A stretch of 25,926 bases of DNA. Source: Equadaptatus sp045601305 (GTDB lineage: Bacteria > Synergistota > Synergistia > Synergistales > Synergistaceae). Both the position numbers and the translations under genes were made by a program. The DNA lies in the NCBI GenBank assembly GCA_045601305.1, contig JAZRZG010000057.1:1-25926 (forward strand). Direction: 5' to 3'. Positions within the stretch are counted from its first letter, which is position 1, and every line of letters starts with the position of its first letter. Below, one piece after another: positions 14,038 through 22,943 of the stretch. The notes under the pieces were generated by a model. The model was not told where the DNA came from, did not search any database, and saw nothing but the letters and a program-made list of their open reading frames with translations.

Positions 14038-14095
14038 GTTTTATTGCGGCATTGCGGAACAGGCTGTTGACTATTATATCAAGGGGTGTTTCACC

Positions 14096-15979
14096 ATGAA
14101 GAAGTATGTCTCTCTGTTTTCAGCGGCGCTGCTTGCAGTTTCCGCGCTCTGTTCTTTCGCTTTTGCGGCGGACAATGTTTGGCAGCTGAATGCTGTGGAG
14201 GTTACCGGCTCGCGGGTAGTCGATGACATTGCAGATGTTCCGGCTCAGACAAACGTTATCACAAAGGACGAGATTGCAAAGTCCGGCGCGACAAATCTTG
14301 CCGATGCTCTTGCAAGAATTCCTGGCATTAACGCGCTTACAAATAACAACGGTCTTGCGTTTGCACGCTCTGTTTCCGTCCGCGGCTTTTCAACGGAGGT
14401 CGCGGTGCTTGCTGACGGTGTTCAGTACACAAATCCCCTGCACGGTGCAGGGGAAATGGGCGCTCCTAATCTGAACACGATACCGATTGAAGATATTGAG
14501 CGCATTGAGGTCGTAAAGGGCGCAGGCTCTGCGTTATACGGCTCTGATGCAGGGGGTGCCGTTATCAACGTTATTACAAAAAAAAGCCCTGACAAGAGTT
14601 CCGCTTATATTAAAACAGAGGGTGGCAACGGCGGTTATTTCAGAGGCACTTTCCGCGGAACAATAGCCGAAGACGGACTTTACGGCACTGTCGGTTACAG
14701 CAGAACTGTTGAAAATGATGACCATGTATACGACATTTACGGTTCAAGGCTGAAAGATTTTTACGGCAATGATTACACTCTGCGGCTTGGAAAAGGCAAG
14801 TGGGCATTTTCAGGCAGTTTCGGTGACTCAGAATCACGCTATAACAGTTATGATACATGGTACGGAACAGGATTTAACGAAATCGGCAGGAAAGACAAGT
14901 ATGCGCGTCTCAATCTGCAGTACAAGGACAACCGTACAGCGGGACGAATTTTCTACAACAAGGCTGAGTATGATTACCCGCTTGAAATGAACCCGAGCGG
15001 TCTTTATTACAATAAATATGACACGGAGTCTTTCGGTCTTACCTTCAATCGCAAGGAACTGTTTGACAAATGGACGCTTGCATGGGGTGCCGATGTCCGC
15101 AGGGACAAGGTAACTTATCAGAACTATTTTGACCCGACTGCAGATTATGACCTTTCAAGAACAAATATCGCTCCTTATTTTGAAGCAAATCTGCCTGTAG
15201 GCGAGGCAAATCTTGATTTAGGACTTCGTTTCGACCACTGGAATGTTAATAACGGAGAAACTGAAAATCAGCTGCTTCCAAGAATAGCACTCAGCTGGGC
15301 AGACAAAAATGACGTACTGTTCTACGCTTCTGCCGGACGTTTCTTCTCAATGCCCAGTTTCTATCAGCTTATGGGTGAAATCTACATGTGGGTTACGCCA
15401 AATCCTAACCTTAATCCTGAAAAGGGCTGGAGCTTTGAACTCGGCGCAAAAAATGAACGGGCAAAAAATCCGTGGTCATTCAACCTGTTCTATACCATGC
15501 TTGATGACGCAATCGTTTTCACTTATGACAGCTCCTCCAATATCTCACAGTACAATAACGTAAATGAAAAACGCGCGTGGGGCGCGGAGGGCAAATATAC
15601 GTGGAACTTTGTCAAAGGCTGGAGCTACGCGCAGCAGCTCAGCTACACAAGGGCAGAGGAAAAGGCGAGAGAAAGCAGCAGTTGGACACGTTCAACTGAC
15701 CCGCGCTGGGATGCCGCAGGCTTTCTTAATTACGAAAACAAGGGTTTCGGTGCGGAAATAAACTGGCATCTCTATGCAGACAGAGAGTTTACGCACTATG
15801 CCGAAGGGGTGAATGACGGCAGCATTTTCCTTGTGAACGCTTCCTTAAATTACAAATGGAGAAATGAAACTCTGCGTTTTGCCTGCACCAATCTGTTCGA
15901 CAAAAGATATTACACAAATTCTTCAGGCTATCTCGGCGCAGAACGCAGAATTATCTTCAGCTGGCAGCACGAGTTTTAA
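14096..15979 (+). CDS. btuB: BtuB-like TonB-dependent outer-membrane receptor
   Basis: TonB-dependent receptors pull scarce ligands through the outer membrane; control by the cobalamin riboswitch points to corrinoids. The 627-residue product has a signal peptide (MKKYVSLFSAALLAVSALCS to AFA). A TonB-box-like NAVEVTGSRV follows near residue 34. The plug domain (about 45-155) contains NVITKDEIAKSGATNLADAL, VSVRGFSTEVAVLADG, DIERIEVVKGAGSALYGSDA and GGAVINVIT. A 22-strand-type barrel rich in aromatic residues ends in the C-terminal Phe typical of outer-membrane proteins. AAGGGG lies nine bases before the ATG at 14096; an upstream in-frame ATG falls inside the terminator. Normal length, intact. 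Confidence 0.92.
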   Translation: MKKYVSLFSAALLAVSALCSFAFAADNVWQLNAVEVTGSRVVDDIADVPAQTNVITKDEIAKSGATNLADALARIPGINALTNNNGLAFARSVSVRGFSTEVAVLADGVQYTNPLHGAGEMGAPNLNTIPIEDIERIEVVKGAGSALYGSDAGGAVINVITKKSPDKSSAYIKTEGGNGGYFRGTFRGTIAEDGLYGTVGYSRTVENDDHVYDIYGSRLKDFYGNDYTLRLGKGKWAFSGSFGDSESRYNSYDTWYGTGFNEIGRKDKYARLNLQYKDNRTAGRIFYNKAEYDYPLEMNPSGLYYNKYDTESFGLTFNRKELFDKWTLAWGADVRRDKVTYQNYFDPTADYDLSRTNIAPYFEANLPVGEANLDLGLRFDHWNVNNGETENQLLPRIALSWADKNDVLFYASAGRFFSMPSFYQLMGEIYMWVTPNPNLNPEKGWSFELGAKNERAKNPWSFNLFYTMLDDAIVFTYDSSSNISQYNNVNEKRAWGAEGKYTWNFVKGWSYAQQLSYTRAEEKARESSSWTRSTDPRWDAAGFLNYENKGFGAEINWHLYADREFTHYAEGVNDGSIFLVNASLNYKWRNETLRFACTNLFDKRYYTNSSGYLGAERRIIFSWQHEF

Positions 15980-16051
15980 CCTCAGACACTGCATAAACCG
16001 CGTACCGGCGCTGTTTATATAAAGACGTATGCTGACACGTCCTCTCTATTA

Positions 16052-16082
16052 GAAAAGGCTCCGACATTTTTCGGAGTCTTTT
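16052..16082 (+). terminator. Intrinsic terminator after btuB
   Basis: AGGCTCCGA pairs with TCGGAGTCT (one G-U) around CATTTT, flanked by AAAA and TTTT. It separates btuB from btuF, which then needs its own promoter. Confidence 0.85.
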
Positions 16083-16106
16083 CATCTTAAAACAAAAGAA
16101 ATGTTG

Positions 16107-16112
16107 TATCAT
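16107..16112 (+). promoter_or_regulatory. -10 box implying a leaderless btuF transcript
   Basis: TATCAT, within TTGTATCATT, ends seven bases before the btuF ATG. The same ten-base context forms the -10 of the promoter at 24380-24408. No clear -35 is seen. Transcription would begin at or next to the start codon. Confidence 0.45.
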
Positions 16113-16119
16113 TACTGTT

Positions 16120-17016
16120 ATGAAAAAAATCTCATTTGTACTGCTTATACTGTTTCTCTTCGCAGGTCAGGCTTTTGCCGCGCCGCGCAAGATTATTTCT
16201 CTCAATCCCGTAGGAACTGAGATTTTGTTTGCGCTCGGTCAGGGAGACAAAATTGCGGGTGTAACAAGTTACTGCGACTGGCCGCCGGAAGCTAAGAAAA
16301 AAACGCGCGTCGCCGATTATTTCAACGGCATGAACCTTGAAAGCATTATCGCAAACGGCGTTGACCTTCTTGTAATTTCCGACCTTCAGGACTCTTTAAT
16401 TCCGCGCCTGAAACGTCTCGGCGTGAAATATGTCGTCATCAGGCAGGCAAATATCGCAGAAGTGCTGAATTCTGTCCGCGCAGTCGGAAACGTGTGCGGC
16501 GCGCAGAAGAAAGCAGACGAAATTGTCTGCGGCATACAGAAGGAACTTGACGCTGTCCGCAAAAAAACTGCCGCATGCAGAAAACCTTCAGTTGTTATCT
16601 GTGTTTCGCGCGAACTTTCAGAGCCGTGCGTGCGAAATTTTTACGCTGCGGGACATGAAACCTTTTACAGTGAACTGCTTGACATAGCAGGCGGCAGAAA
16701 TCTTGTAAAATCTCGTTCCACAAACTATCGGCGAATTTCAGCTGAAGGGCTGACTGCGCTCAATCCGGACGTAATAATCGATATTGTGGGCGATAAATCT
16801 GTCTATCACTCTAACATTAAAAACGCTGACTTGAACAAGCTTTTCGACATGGCAAATCTGAAACGTCAATGGACATCGTCAGCCGCCGTTAAAGCCGCGC
16901 GCAATGACAGAGTATATATCTTCGGCGGCACACTTTTCCTTCGCCCCGGTCCCCGTATGGCACAGATTGCTCTGGCATTTGCAAAGGCTCTTCATCCGGA
17001 CATCTTTTCAAAATAA
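16120..17016 (+). CDS. btuF: BtuF-like ABC transporter substrate-binding protein
   Basis: The 298-residue product is a class III periplasmic binding protein of the BtuF/helical-backbone type. A signal peptide (MKKISFVLLILFLFAGQAFA) is followed by RKIISLNPVGTEILFALGQG, the family's opening. Further marks are DWPPEAKKKTRVADYF, LESIIANGVDLLV, LLDIAGGRNLV, LNPDVIIDI and the closing RPGPRMAQIALAFAKALHP. Lying right behind the riboswitch-controlled receptor it most likely binds corrinoids, though heme or siderophore ligands are possible by sequence alone. No lipobox Cys is present, so it is probably soluble. There is no Shine-Dalgarno before the ATG. No permease or ATPase gene is adjacent. Confidence 0.88.
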   Translation: MKKISFVLLILFLFAGQAFAAPRKIISLNPVGTEILFALGQGDKIAGVTSYCDWPPEAKKKTRVADYFNGMNLESIIANGVDLLVISDLQDSLIPRLKRLGVKYVVIRQANIAEVLNSVRAVGNVCGAQKKADEIVCGIQKELDAVRKKTAACRKPSVVICVSRELSEPCVRNFYAAGHETFYSELLDIAGGRNLVKSRSTNYRRISAEGLTALNPDVIIDIVGDKSVYHSNIKNADLNKLFDMANLKRQWTSSAAVKAARNDRVYIFGGTLFLRPGPRMAQIALAFAKALHPDIFSK

Positions 17017-17138
17017 TATGTAATATTTCTGTCGCCAAAACAGCCAAAACGTGATATATTCTTATTGTAGCCGCTGACCGCTTGGTTACGCTTTATTGGG
17101 TTGTACGTTCTAAATACTGCATAAACGGAGGAATTAAT

Positions 17139-18494
17139 ATGAAAAAATCTCGTATTCTCTGCGCCGCGCTGTTAATTTTAACACTTTTGGCGGCACCGGC
17201 CTTTGCAGATATGTTCTATCTGTGCGAGAAAGACGGAAAGACAAAAGTGGCAGCTTTTACCTCTCCGAATCTTGTCTGGGGCGATTATCCGCTGAACCTT
17301 ACTTTTCCGGCAGGAGAAAACGACGGCGGTGTGTGCCTGTCATCATTTGAATGCGGCGAAACCTCATGGATGTTTGCATCTGCCTATAATGCCGCTGACA
17401 GCAAACAATACGCTTACGTCTATCCATATATGCTCAAAGGCTGGGGAGAGCTTAACCCTGACGACCAGCGTATTGAACTTCAAGACAGCAAGATGTTGGC
17501 GCCCAGAGGCGCGCTTTACGCATTTGACAACCGTTTCTACATTATAGACAACGGAAGTGACAGCAACGGCACAGTTACGGCATACAGCATTGATCTTAAA
17601 GAACAGGGCGAAGGGAAACTGCCGTTACCGGATTTCAAGAAACTTGCCGAAATTACATTTAATTCTGAAAACATTAGCTTGCTGGAAGCAGGCTGCACAG
17701 CACATCCTGAAGCAATTTTCCAGGAAAACACAGGCGATGAATACACAATCTTTGTGCTTCTCAGCGTTAAAAAGAGCGACGGAACTTACGGAAATAACAT
17801 TCTCGCTTCAGTTAAATACGCAGATGACAAACTTAATGTAGTACAGTGCATGAAACTTAACACAAGCGCTTTTAACGGACTGTCACACATACCCTGCGTA
17901 ATGGTCGTAGAAAAAACGCCTCAGCTCTTCCTTGCCTGCGGCGACCTTGTTGAAATGGTTAACCTTTCAGGGTGGAACAGCATCCTGCTTTATGAAAAAG
18001 GAAGCGGTGAAAAAGACTGGGCTGAAAATAAATTCAAGTTTACGGATATTGTTCTCGACGGCAGCAACGAAGATTCAACCGCTTACATCATTGCACAGGG
18101 TTACAACGAGAAGGACAGCGACACACCTTACTATATTCGTGAATACACTGTTAAAGTTGCGAAACTCATTGACCCTGAGGCTGAAGAAAGAACAATGTCA
18201 CTCGGCCCTGATTTGAAAGACAGCAAATACCACAACACCTCCGCGATATATGACAGTTATATGGGAAGAATTTATCGTTTCCTTGGAAATGACATCCTTC
18301 TCTTTAACAAAAAATACACTTCCGCAGAGTTAGGCGGTGCTTTTATCACGGCAGCCCCGTGCAAGCCGTACATTCAACAGCCTACCGGCAAAGATTACGG
18401 CAGTGACAGCGGCGGAGGCTGCAACGCAGGCTGCAGCGCGGCAATGCTGTTCTTCTGCGCGGTGCCGTTCTTCTTCAGAAAGAAAAATCATTAA
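17139..18494 (+). CDS. Synergist-CTERM surface/exported protein
   Basis: The 451-residue product has an N-terminal signal peptide (MKKSRILCAALLILTLLAAPAFA) and a large extracytoplasmic region of mostly short beta-type stretches; a beta-propeller-like fold is possible but not shown. The C terminus has a serine/glycine motif SDSGGGCNAGCS, a hydrophobic stretch AAMLFFCAVPFFF and a basic tail RKKNH. This matches the Synergist-CTERM sorting signal, thought to be processed by a dedicated membrane peptidase and so far known from Synergistota. GGAGG lies seven bases before the ATG at 17139. The body resembles no family I recognise. It has its own terminator. Confidence 0.88.
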   Translation: MKKSRILCAALLILTLLAAPAFADMFYLCEKDGKTKVAAFTSPNLVWGDYPLNLTFPAGENDGGVCLSSFECGETSWMFASAYNAADSKQYAYVYPYMLKGWGELNPDDQRIELQDSKMLAPRGALYAFDNRFYIIDNGSDSNGTVTAYSIDLKEQGEGKLPLPDFKKLAEITFNSENISLLEAGCTAHPEAIFQENTGDEYTIFVLLSVKKSDGTYGNNILASVKYADDKLNVVQCMKLNTSAFNGLSHIPCVMVVEKTPQLFLACGDLVEMVNLSGWNSILLYEKGSGEKDWAENKFKFTDIVLDGSNEDSTAYIIAQGYNEKDSDTPYYIREYTVKVAKLIDPEAEERTMSLGPDLKDSKYHNTSAIYDSYMGRIYRFLGNDILLFNKKYTSAELGGAFITAAPCKPYIQQPTGKDYGSDSGGGCNAGCSAAMLFFCAVPFFFRKKNH

Positions 18495-18503
18495 CAACGC
18501 AGC

Positions 18504-18533
18504 AAAAAGACCTCCGTTCGGAGGTCTTTTTTA
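18504..18533. terminator. Bidirectional terminator between convergent genes
   Basis: AAAAAGACCTCCG pairs with CGGAGGTCTTTTT around a tiny TT turn, followed by T on plus and, by symmetry, T on minus. It serves both the Synergist-CTERM gene and the amidohydrolase, whose stop lies at 18540. Confidence 0.9.
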
Positions 18534-18539
18534 TATTTC

Positions 18540-19331
18540 TTAAAGGTTGAGCAGACGGACTGCGTTTTCTCCCATAATCAGCTTTTTGTCGCCGGCAGGA
18601 ATAGAAAGCCTGTTAATAATCTCAATTTCGCGCTTTGGATTGTTCCACGGAAAATCGCTCCCGAAAAGTATTTTTTCTGCACTGTGCTTTTTTATAATAC
18701 TTTCCATCGTTCTGTCATCTATCCACGGCTCCGCTGTCCATGCCGTATCAAAATAAACGTCGCGTCCGACAAGCATTTCAAGCACTTCACGCGACAATTT
18801 CAGACCGCCCATGTGCGCCGCGACGATTTTCAGTCCCGGAAAATTCTTTTCCACCTCAATTACCGACTGTACGGAACAGTAAAGCTCCTTCGGATACGTG
18901 GGATCCCAGCCTGCGTGAAACAGCACAATCAGCCCAAGCGACCGCGCAAGGTCATACACCGGAAAATTTATTTTGTCCTCCGGCTTAAAACGCTGCAGCG
19001 CAGGGTGAAATTTCAGTCCCTTGAGCCCTGCCGCAGCGACTGCCTGAACGTATTCCGCAGCGGAATGTGTCTGCGGCATAACGGAACCAAAGGCAATAAG
19101 ATTGTCGGAATTTATTTCCGCCGCGAAATTAAATATACTTTCATGCTGATGTTCGCGCGTTGCAATACTCAAGACAACAGACTTGTCCACGCCGTTTTTT
19201 GCCATGTTTTTCAAAAGTTCTTCCTTAACAGGATAGCAGTCATAAGGCACTCCGGCATTGCTGTCGAGTTTTTTCATTGCATAGCGCGCGAGTCTGTCAG
19301 GAAACAGATGTGTGTGAAAATCTATAATCAT
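18540..19331 (-). CDS. Amidohydrolase-2 family metal-dependent hydrolase
   Basis: The 263-residue cytosolic product has the TIM-barrel amidohydrolase motifs in order: DFHTH (His6, His8), GLKFHPAL (His109), LFHAGWD (His139), AAHMGG (His173) and FGSDFPW (Asp226). These supply the expected metal ligands and catalytic Asp. Family members hydrolyse or decarboxylate small cyclic or aromatic acids; the substrate here is unknown. The ATG at 19331 has only a weak AGGA two bases away, but an extended -10 promoter sits six bases upstream, pointing to a leaderless or nearly leaderless message. It starts 32 bases after the helicase stop and could also be read from that gene. Confidence 0.9.
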   Translation of the reverse strand: MIIDFHTHLFPDRLARYAMKKLDSNAGVPYDCYPVKEELLKNMAKNGVDKSVVLSIATREHQHESIFNFAAEINSDNLIAFGSVMPQTHSAAEYVQAVAAAGLKGLKFHPALQRFKPEDKINFPVYDLARSLGLIVLFHAGWDPTYPKELYCSVQSVIEVEKNFPGLKIVAAHMGGLKLSREVLEMLVGRDVYFDTAWTAEPWIDDRTMESIIKKHSAEKILFGSDFPWNNPKREIEIINRLSIPAGDKKLIMGENAVRLLNL

Positions 19332-19337
19332 ATTCCT

Positions 19338-19346
19338 ATTATATCA
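19338..19346 (-). promoter_or_regulatory. Extended -10 promoter of the amidohydrolase
   Basis: On the minus strand TGATATAAT is a perfect extended -10 (TGn plus TATAAT), ending six bases before the ATG. Transcription should begin at or within one or two bases of the start codon. Confidence 0.55.
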
Positions 19347-19363
19347 CTTGTGAAAACCTTGCT

Positions 19364-21718
19364 TTAATTTTTTCCTGCTGCATTGCTCACACAGGCGCTT
19401 CTATTATTTTTTCCAAGCATTATATTTAATAAATTGCACACAACCTCTTTTCTGTTTTCGCCGTTCTTTGCCGAAATTCCGACGCATGCAGGGTAGCCAT
19501 TGTCACATTCACAGCGGCTTATGCTGCTGTATGCCGCTTCAAGCAGCTTGTCTGCAATTTCAAAGGCACCTTCGGCAATTCCTGCTCCGCCAGGAATGTT
19601 GTCCGCAATAAAAATCGCAGGACTTTTGAGATAGGTGTCACTCATATTCCATGTAACGTGTACGTCGTTGATATCGCACATTAAAAATATAGGCACGATA
19701 TTTTTCAGCAGCTGTGCAAGACCGCTTAACGCAGTGCCAAGCCACGGCTTATTTTCCAGTTCCTGCGGCAGTTCAAACCAACAGACGCTTGTATTAAGCG
19801 TTTCTTCAGGCAGTGTGATTTCTCCGTGTCCTATTTCCTCGTGCGTAGTGAGCTTCAGCTTTCTGAAAAGACGCGGCACGATACAAAGTAAAGCGTTTCC
19901 CCAGCCGCACATATTCCGTCTCTCAATTTCACCTTTCACGGTTATTCGCAATACACTTTCACTTTCCGTAAAGTAATCACAGGAAGTCAGAACAACGCGG
20001 CATTCGTGCTTTTCTGCATCAAGTTTGCGCACAAGATAGCTCTGCCCCGCATGAACATATACAGCGCCCGGAAACACAAGCAAAGGTGCAGAAGACTTGT
20101 CAATAGTGCCTATAAGCCGTACACGGCTTTGTTCCGTAATATCAAGAATGCTGTAATACTCCCCTGACGCGCAGCGAAGGGAAAATTCCGCGGCTGGATA
20201 TACACTGCTGTTCCATGTATATATCACTCCGCTGGCTGTTTCCGCGGCTCTTAACACATTACGCTTCGCATAGTAATCAAGTATGTTGTCAATATTCTGT
20301 CCCGCAAATTTATCCCCTTTGCGAAACGGCAGCTCAAAAACTGAGCAGAGTACGTGACTGACAAAAACATACGGATTCGATGGATTAATTCTTGCGCGTT
20401 CGGACGGCGCGTTTACAAGTATTTGCGGATTTTCGGCAATAAATCTGTCCGCCGCGTCCGAAGAAGCTACCATAACTGCCGCCGAAAACTTGCCGCGTCT
20501 TCCTGCCCTTCCAATCTGCTGTCTTAAACTGGCAACGCTTCCGGGATAACCGTGCAGCACAGCAAACTCCAGAGATCCTATGTCAACGCCAAGTTCCAGA
20601 GCGTTTGTACTTATGACGCCGCGTATTCTGCCGTCACGCAGCCCTGTTTCTATCGCGCGCCGTTCTTTTGGCAGATACCCGCTTCTGTAGCCTGCGACAA
20701 GTTCCGGCGATTTTCCGTTGTCCAGCAGCTTTCTGCGAACTGTTTTGAGCAGCAGTTCGACATTCTGTCTTGACCGAGTGAAAACAATCGTTGAAATGCC
20801 TGAACATATTGCTTCCGAAGCGATTCTTGCGCTTTCAAACAGCGACGAACGGCGTATTCCGCGCTTTTTGTCCAAAAGTTTAGGGTTATAAACAAAAAAA
20901 CTTTTTTCGGAAGACGGCGCGCCATTTCTTGCAATCAGCTTCATTTTTCGCCCTGTAAGCGCCTCGGCATGCTGCTTCGGGTTGGCTATTGTAGCAGAAC
21001 AGCAGATGAAAACAGGGTGTGAGCCGTAAAATTCGCATATTCTTTCAAGTCTTGCAAACAGGTTGGCAAGGTGCGAACCGAAAACCCCTCTGTAAGAATG
21101 AAGTTCGTCAACCACAATATATTTCAAATTGCGAAAAAACTTTTCCCACGCCGCATGATGCGGTAAAATTCCGGAGGAAAGCATGTCGGGATTTGTAATA
21201 ATTACGTTTCCTTCGTCGCGTACAAGTCTGCGTTTTGCCGGCGGAGTGTCTCCGTCGTAGGTGAAACTTTTAACGGCGCCTCCAAGCATTTGGGACAGCC
21301 TGTCGAGTTCTTTCAGCTGATCCTGTGCAAGCGCTTTGGTAGGAAAAAGATACAGCGCACGGGAAGAACAGTCGCGTACCGCGGCATCACATACAGGAAG
21401 ATTGTAACAGAACGTTTTCCCTGACGACGTTGGCGTTGCAATTACAAAGTCACCGCCGGCAAGCGCATATTTAACAGCGCGGCTCTGGTGTGAATAAAGC
21501 CTTTCCATGCCAATGGCTTTAACAGCGGAAACAACGCGTTCGTCAAGTTCTCCGAATGCGCCGTATACAGCCTCTTTTGCGGGAGCATGATGTTCAAAAA
21601 CAAATTTACCGTCGAGTTTCCTGATTTTCTTCAGAAGCGAGCAAACATTATCAGTGTCCTGCCGCACGCCGCACCGTTTCAAAATTTTTGCGATAACTGC
21701 AAAGTCATTGAACAACAC
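19364..21718 (-). CDS. MrfA/YprA-type DEAD/H-box helicase with Zn-binding C terminus
   Basis: The 784-residue product is a superfamily 2 helicase of the YprA/MrfA class, involved in DNA repair (mitomycin-lesion removal in Bacillus). Motif I ATPTSSGKT is at 94-102, motif II DELH at 204-207, motif III SAT at 241-243, motif V STNALELGVDIG at 370-381 and motif VI QQIGRAGRRG at 400-409. The C-terminal DUF1998 region carries RCECDNGYPACVG, part of the conserved Zn-binding cysteine set. Length is usual. The first codon is GTG at 21718, with GGGAG ten bases upstream; TTG at the next codon is an alternative. No MrfB exonuclease gene is adjacent, unlike in Bacillus. Confidence 0.9.
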   Translation of the reverse strand: MLFNDFAVIAKILKRCGVRQDTDNVCSLLKKIRKLDGKFVFEHHAPAKEAVYGAFGELDERVVSAVKAIGMERLYSHQSRAVKYALAGGDFVIATPTSSGKTFCYNLPVCDAAVRDCSSRALYLFPTKALAQDQLKELDRLSQMLGGAVKSFTYDGDTPPAKRRLVRDEGNVIITNPDMLSSGILPHHAAWEKFFRNLKYIVVDELHSYRGVFGSHLANLFARLERICEFYGSHPVFICCSATIANPKQHAEALTGRKMKLIARNGAPSSEKSFFVYNPKLLDKKRGIRRSSLFESARIASEAICSGISTIVFTRSRQNVELLLKTVRRKLLDNGKSPELVAGYRSGYLPKERRAIETGLRDGRIRGVISTNALELGVDIGSLEFAVLHGYPGSVASLRQQIGRAGRRGKFSAAVMVASSDAADRFIAENPQILVNAPSERARINPSNPYVFVSHVLCSVFELPFRKGDKFAGQNIDNILDYYAKRNVLRAAETASGVIYTWNSSVYPAAEFSLRCASGEYYSILDITEQSRVRLIGTIDKSSAPLLVFPGAVYVHAGQSYLVRKLDAEKHECRVVLTSCDYFTESESVLRITVKGEIERRNMCGWGNALLCIVPRLFRKLKLTTHEEIGHGEITLPEETLNTSVCWFELPQELENKPWLGTALSGLAQLLKNIVPIFLMCDINDVHVTWNMSDTYLKSPAIFIADNIPGGAGIAEGAFEIADKLLEAAYSSISRCECDNGYPACVGISAKNGENRKEVVCNLLNIMLGKNNRSACVSNAAGKN

Positions 21719-21822
21719 TTATTTCAGACTCCCTTCGCAAATATGATAACACTTATTTACCGTGCAAAAGCAAAAAATGAAAGCACCGTCATTTTGATTT
21801 CTCTCAAGGCAGAAAATTGCGC

Positions 21823-21828
21823 TATAAT
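21823..21828 (+). promoter_or_regulatory. -10 box for the small gene / DUF554 operon
   Basis: A perfect TATAAT lies 23 bases before the ATG at 21852. No good -35 is seen at the normal distance. The gap to the divergent helicase gene is 133 bases. Confidence 0.4.
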
Positions 21829-21851
21829 AAACTATCCGAAAGGAATGCAGT

Positions 21852-22112
21852 ATGGACAACAGCAGCTGGATAGCAAAAATCACTCATAACGGCAAAATCG
21901 TGTGCGCGCAGCTTTTTGACAACGAGCGCACTGCTGTTGCGTTTGTCCAGCGGACGGCGCTTTCACTGAAAGACCGCTGCGAAATGAAGCTGCTTTACCA
22001 CACCATAGACATCACAGAAACCACCGCTGAAAGTTATCCCCGTCAGTTTCCCGTAAGCACGCGCCGGCGTGACATAGTCATAGTAGAAGCAAATTTCAGG
22101 GACAAGGCATGA
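21852..22112 (+). CDS. Small cytosolic protein of unknown function
   Basis: The 86-residue product has no signal peptide or membrane segment and contains mixed strand/helix sequence (WIAKITHNGKIVCAQLF, then NERTAVAFVQRTAL). I recognise no family. AAAGGA is seven bases upstream of the ATG. The stop codon overlaps the ATG of the DUF554 gene (ATGA), so the pair is translationally coupled, the main evidence that this short frame is real. Confidence 0.75.
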   Translation: MDNSSWIAKITHNGKIVCAQLFDNERTAVAFVQRTALSLKDRCEMKLLYHTIDITETTAESYPRQFPVSTRRRDIVIVEANFRDKA

Positions 22113-22819
22113 TGGAAAATTTTACACATATCCCGCTGTTCGGCTCACTTGCCAATGCCCTGATGATTGTCACAGGCGGTCTGCTTGGTCTTATCATTAA
22201 AAAGAGGCTGCCTATGCGGCTGCTTGAAATGCCTGTCATGGGGCTTGAGATCTACGTCATTCTGCTTGGCATTTCCTATGCCCTTAAATCACGCCACCCG
22301 CTAATTATGGTCGCAAGTATAGCACTCGGCTCATTAATCGGTGAAGCGATAGATTTCGACGGCATGCTGAAACTGCTGGGTGATGCTGTTGAAAGAAAAC
22401 TCGGAGACTGCGGAAGCGGTTTTTCAAAAGGCTTTGTAAGCACAACCCTGATATTTTGCACCGGCTCAATGGCTGTCATGGGCGGTCTTGAAGAGGGCTT
22501 CGGGCATTTTCCGACAACACTTCTGACAAAAGGCATGATAGACGGAATAACGAATATCGCCTTCTCTGCAACAATGGGCTTCGGTGTCATCTTCTCCTCA
22601 ATTCCGGTCTTTCTGTATCAGGGAATGTTCACAATAGCGGCAAATTGGCTTGCCCCGTTCATGACCGAAACAGCAATAACGGAAATGACTGCGGTAGGCG
22701 GAATTATGCTTATGGCTGTTGGGATTAACATGATGGAGCTCAAAAAACTCCGTCCGATGAATATGCTGCCGGGCTTTGCGGCGGCGGTAATTCTCGTCAA
22801 ACTTTACGAGCTCTTTTAA
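22109..22819 (+). CDS. DUF554 integral membrane protein (YdfK/YqgA-like)
   Basis: The 236-residue product is a polytopic membrane protein with about six or seven helices and the DUF554 hallmarks: GSLANALMIVTGGLLGLIIK at the start, then ASIALGSLIGEAIDFD, STTLIFCTGSMAVMGGLEEG, KGMIDGITNIAFSATMGFGV and GIMLMAVGINMMELKK. It may be a transporter; no substrate is established for the family. A second ATG directly follows the first. An intrinsic terminator ends the operon. Confidence 0.93.
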   Translation: MMENFTHIPLFGSLANALMIVTGGLLGLIIKKRLPMRLLEMPVMGLEIYVILLGISYALKSRHPLIMVASIALGSLIGEAIDFDGMLKLLGDAVERKLGDCGSGFSKGFVSTTLIFCTGSMAVMGGLEEGFGHFPTTLLTKGMIDGITNIAFSATMGFGVIFSSIPVFLYQGMFTIAANWLAPFMTETAITEMTAVGGIMLMAVGINMMELKKLRPMNMLPGFAAAVILVKLYELF

Positions 22820-22842
22820 TTCCATATCATCAATAATACTTT

Positions 22843-22874
22843 AAAATCGCAGCTGTTTTTGCGATTTTATTTTT
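22843..22874 (+). terminator. Intrinsic terminator after the DUF554 gene
   Basis: AAAATCGCA (22843-22851) pairs with TGCGATTTT (22860-22868) around GCTGTTTT, followed by ATTTTTA. Confidence 0.8.
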
Positions 22875-22943
22875 ATTTCGTAAGGTTGAAACTGTTTTTT
22901 AACAATTTCTCTTAATAAATTTTAAATTATGCAAAAACAACTG

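Noticed and set aside
14024..14095. In-frame ATG 24 codons upstream of btuB
   Set aside because: It lies within the riboswitch terminator hairpin. The later ATG has a ribosome site and begins a proper signal peptide.
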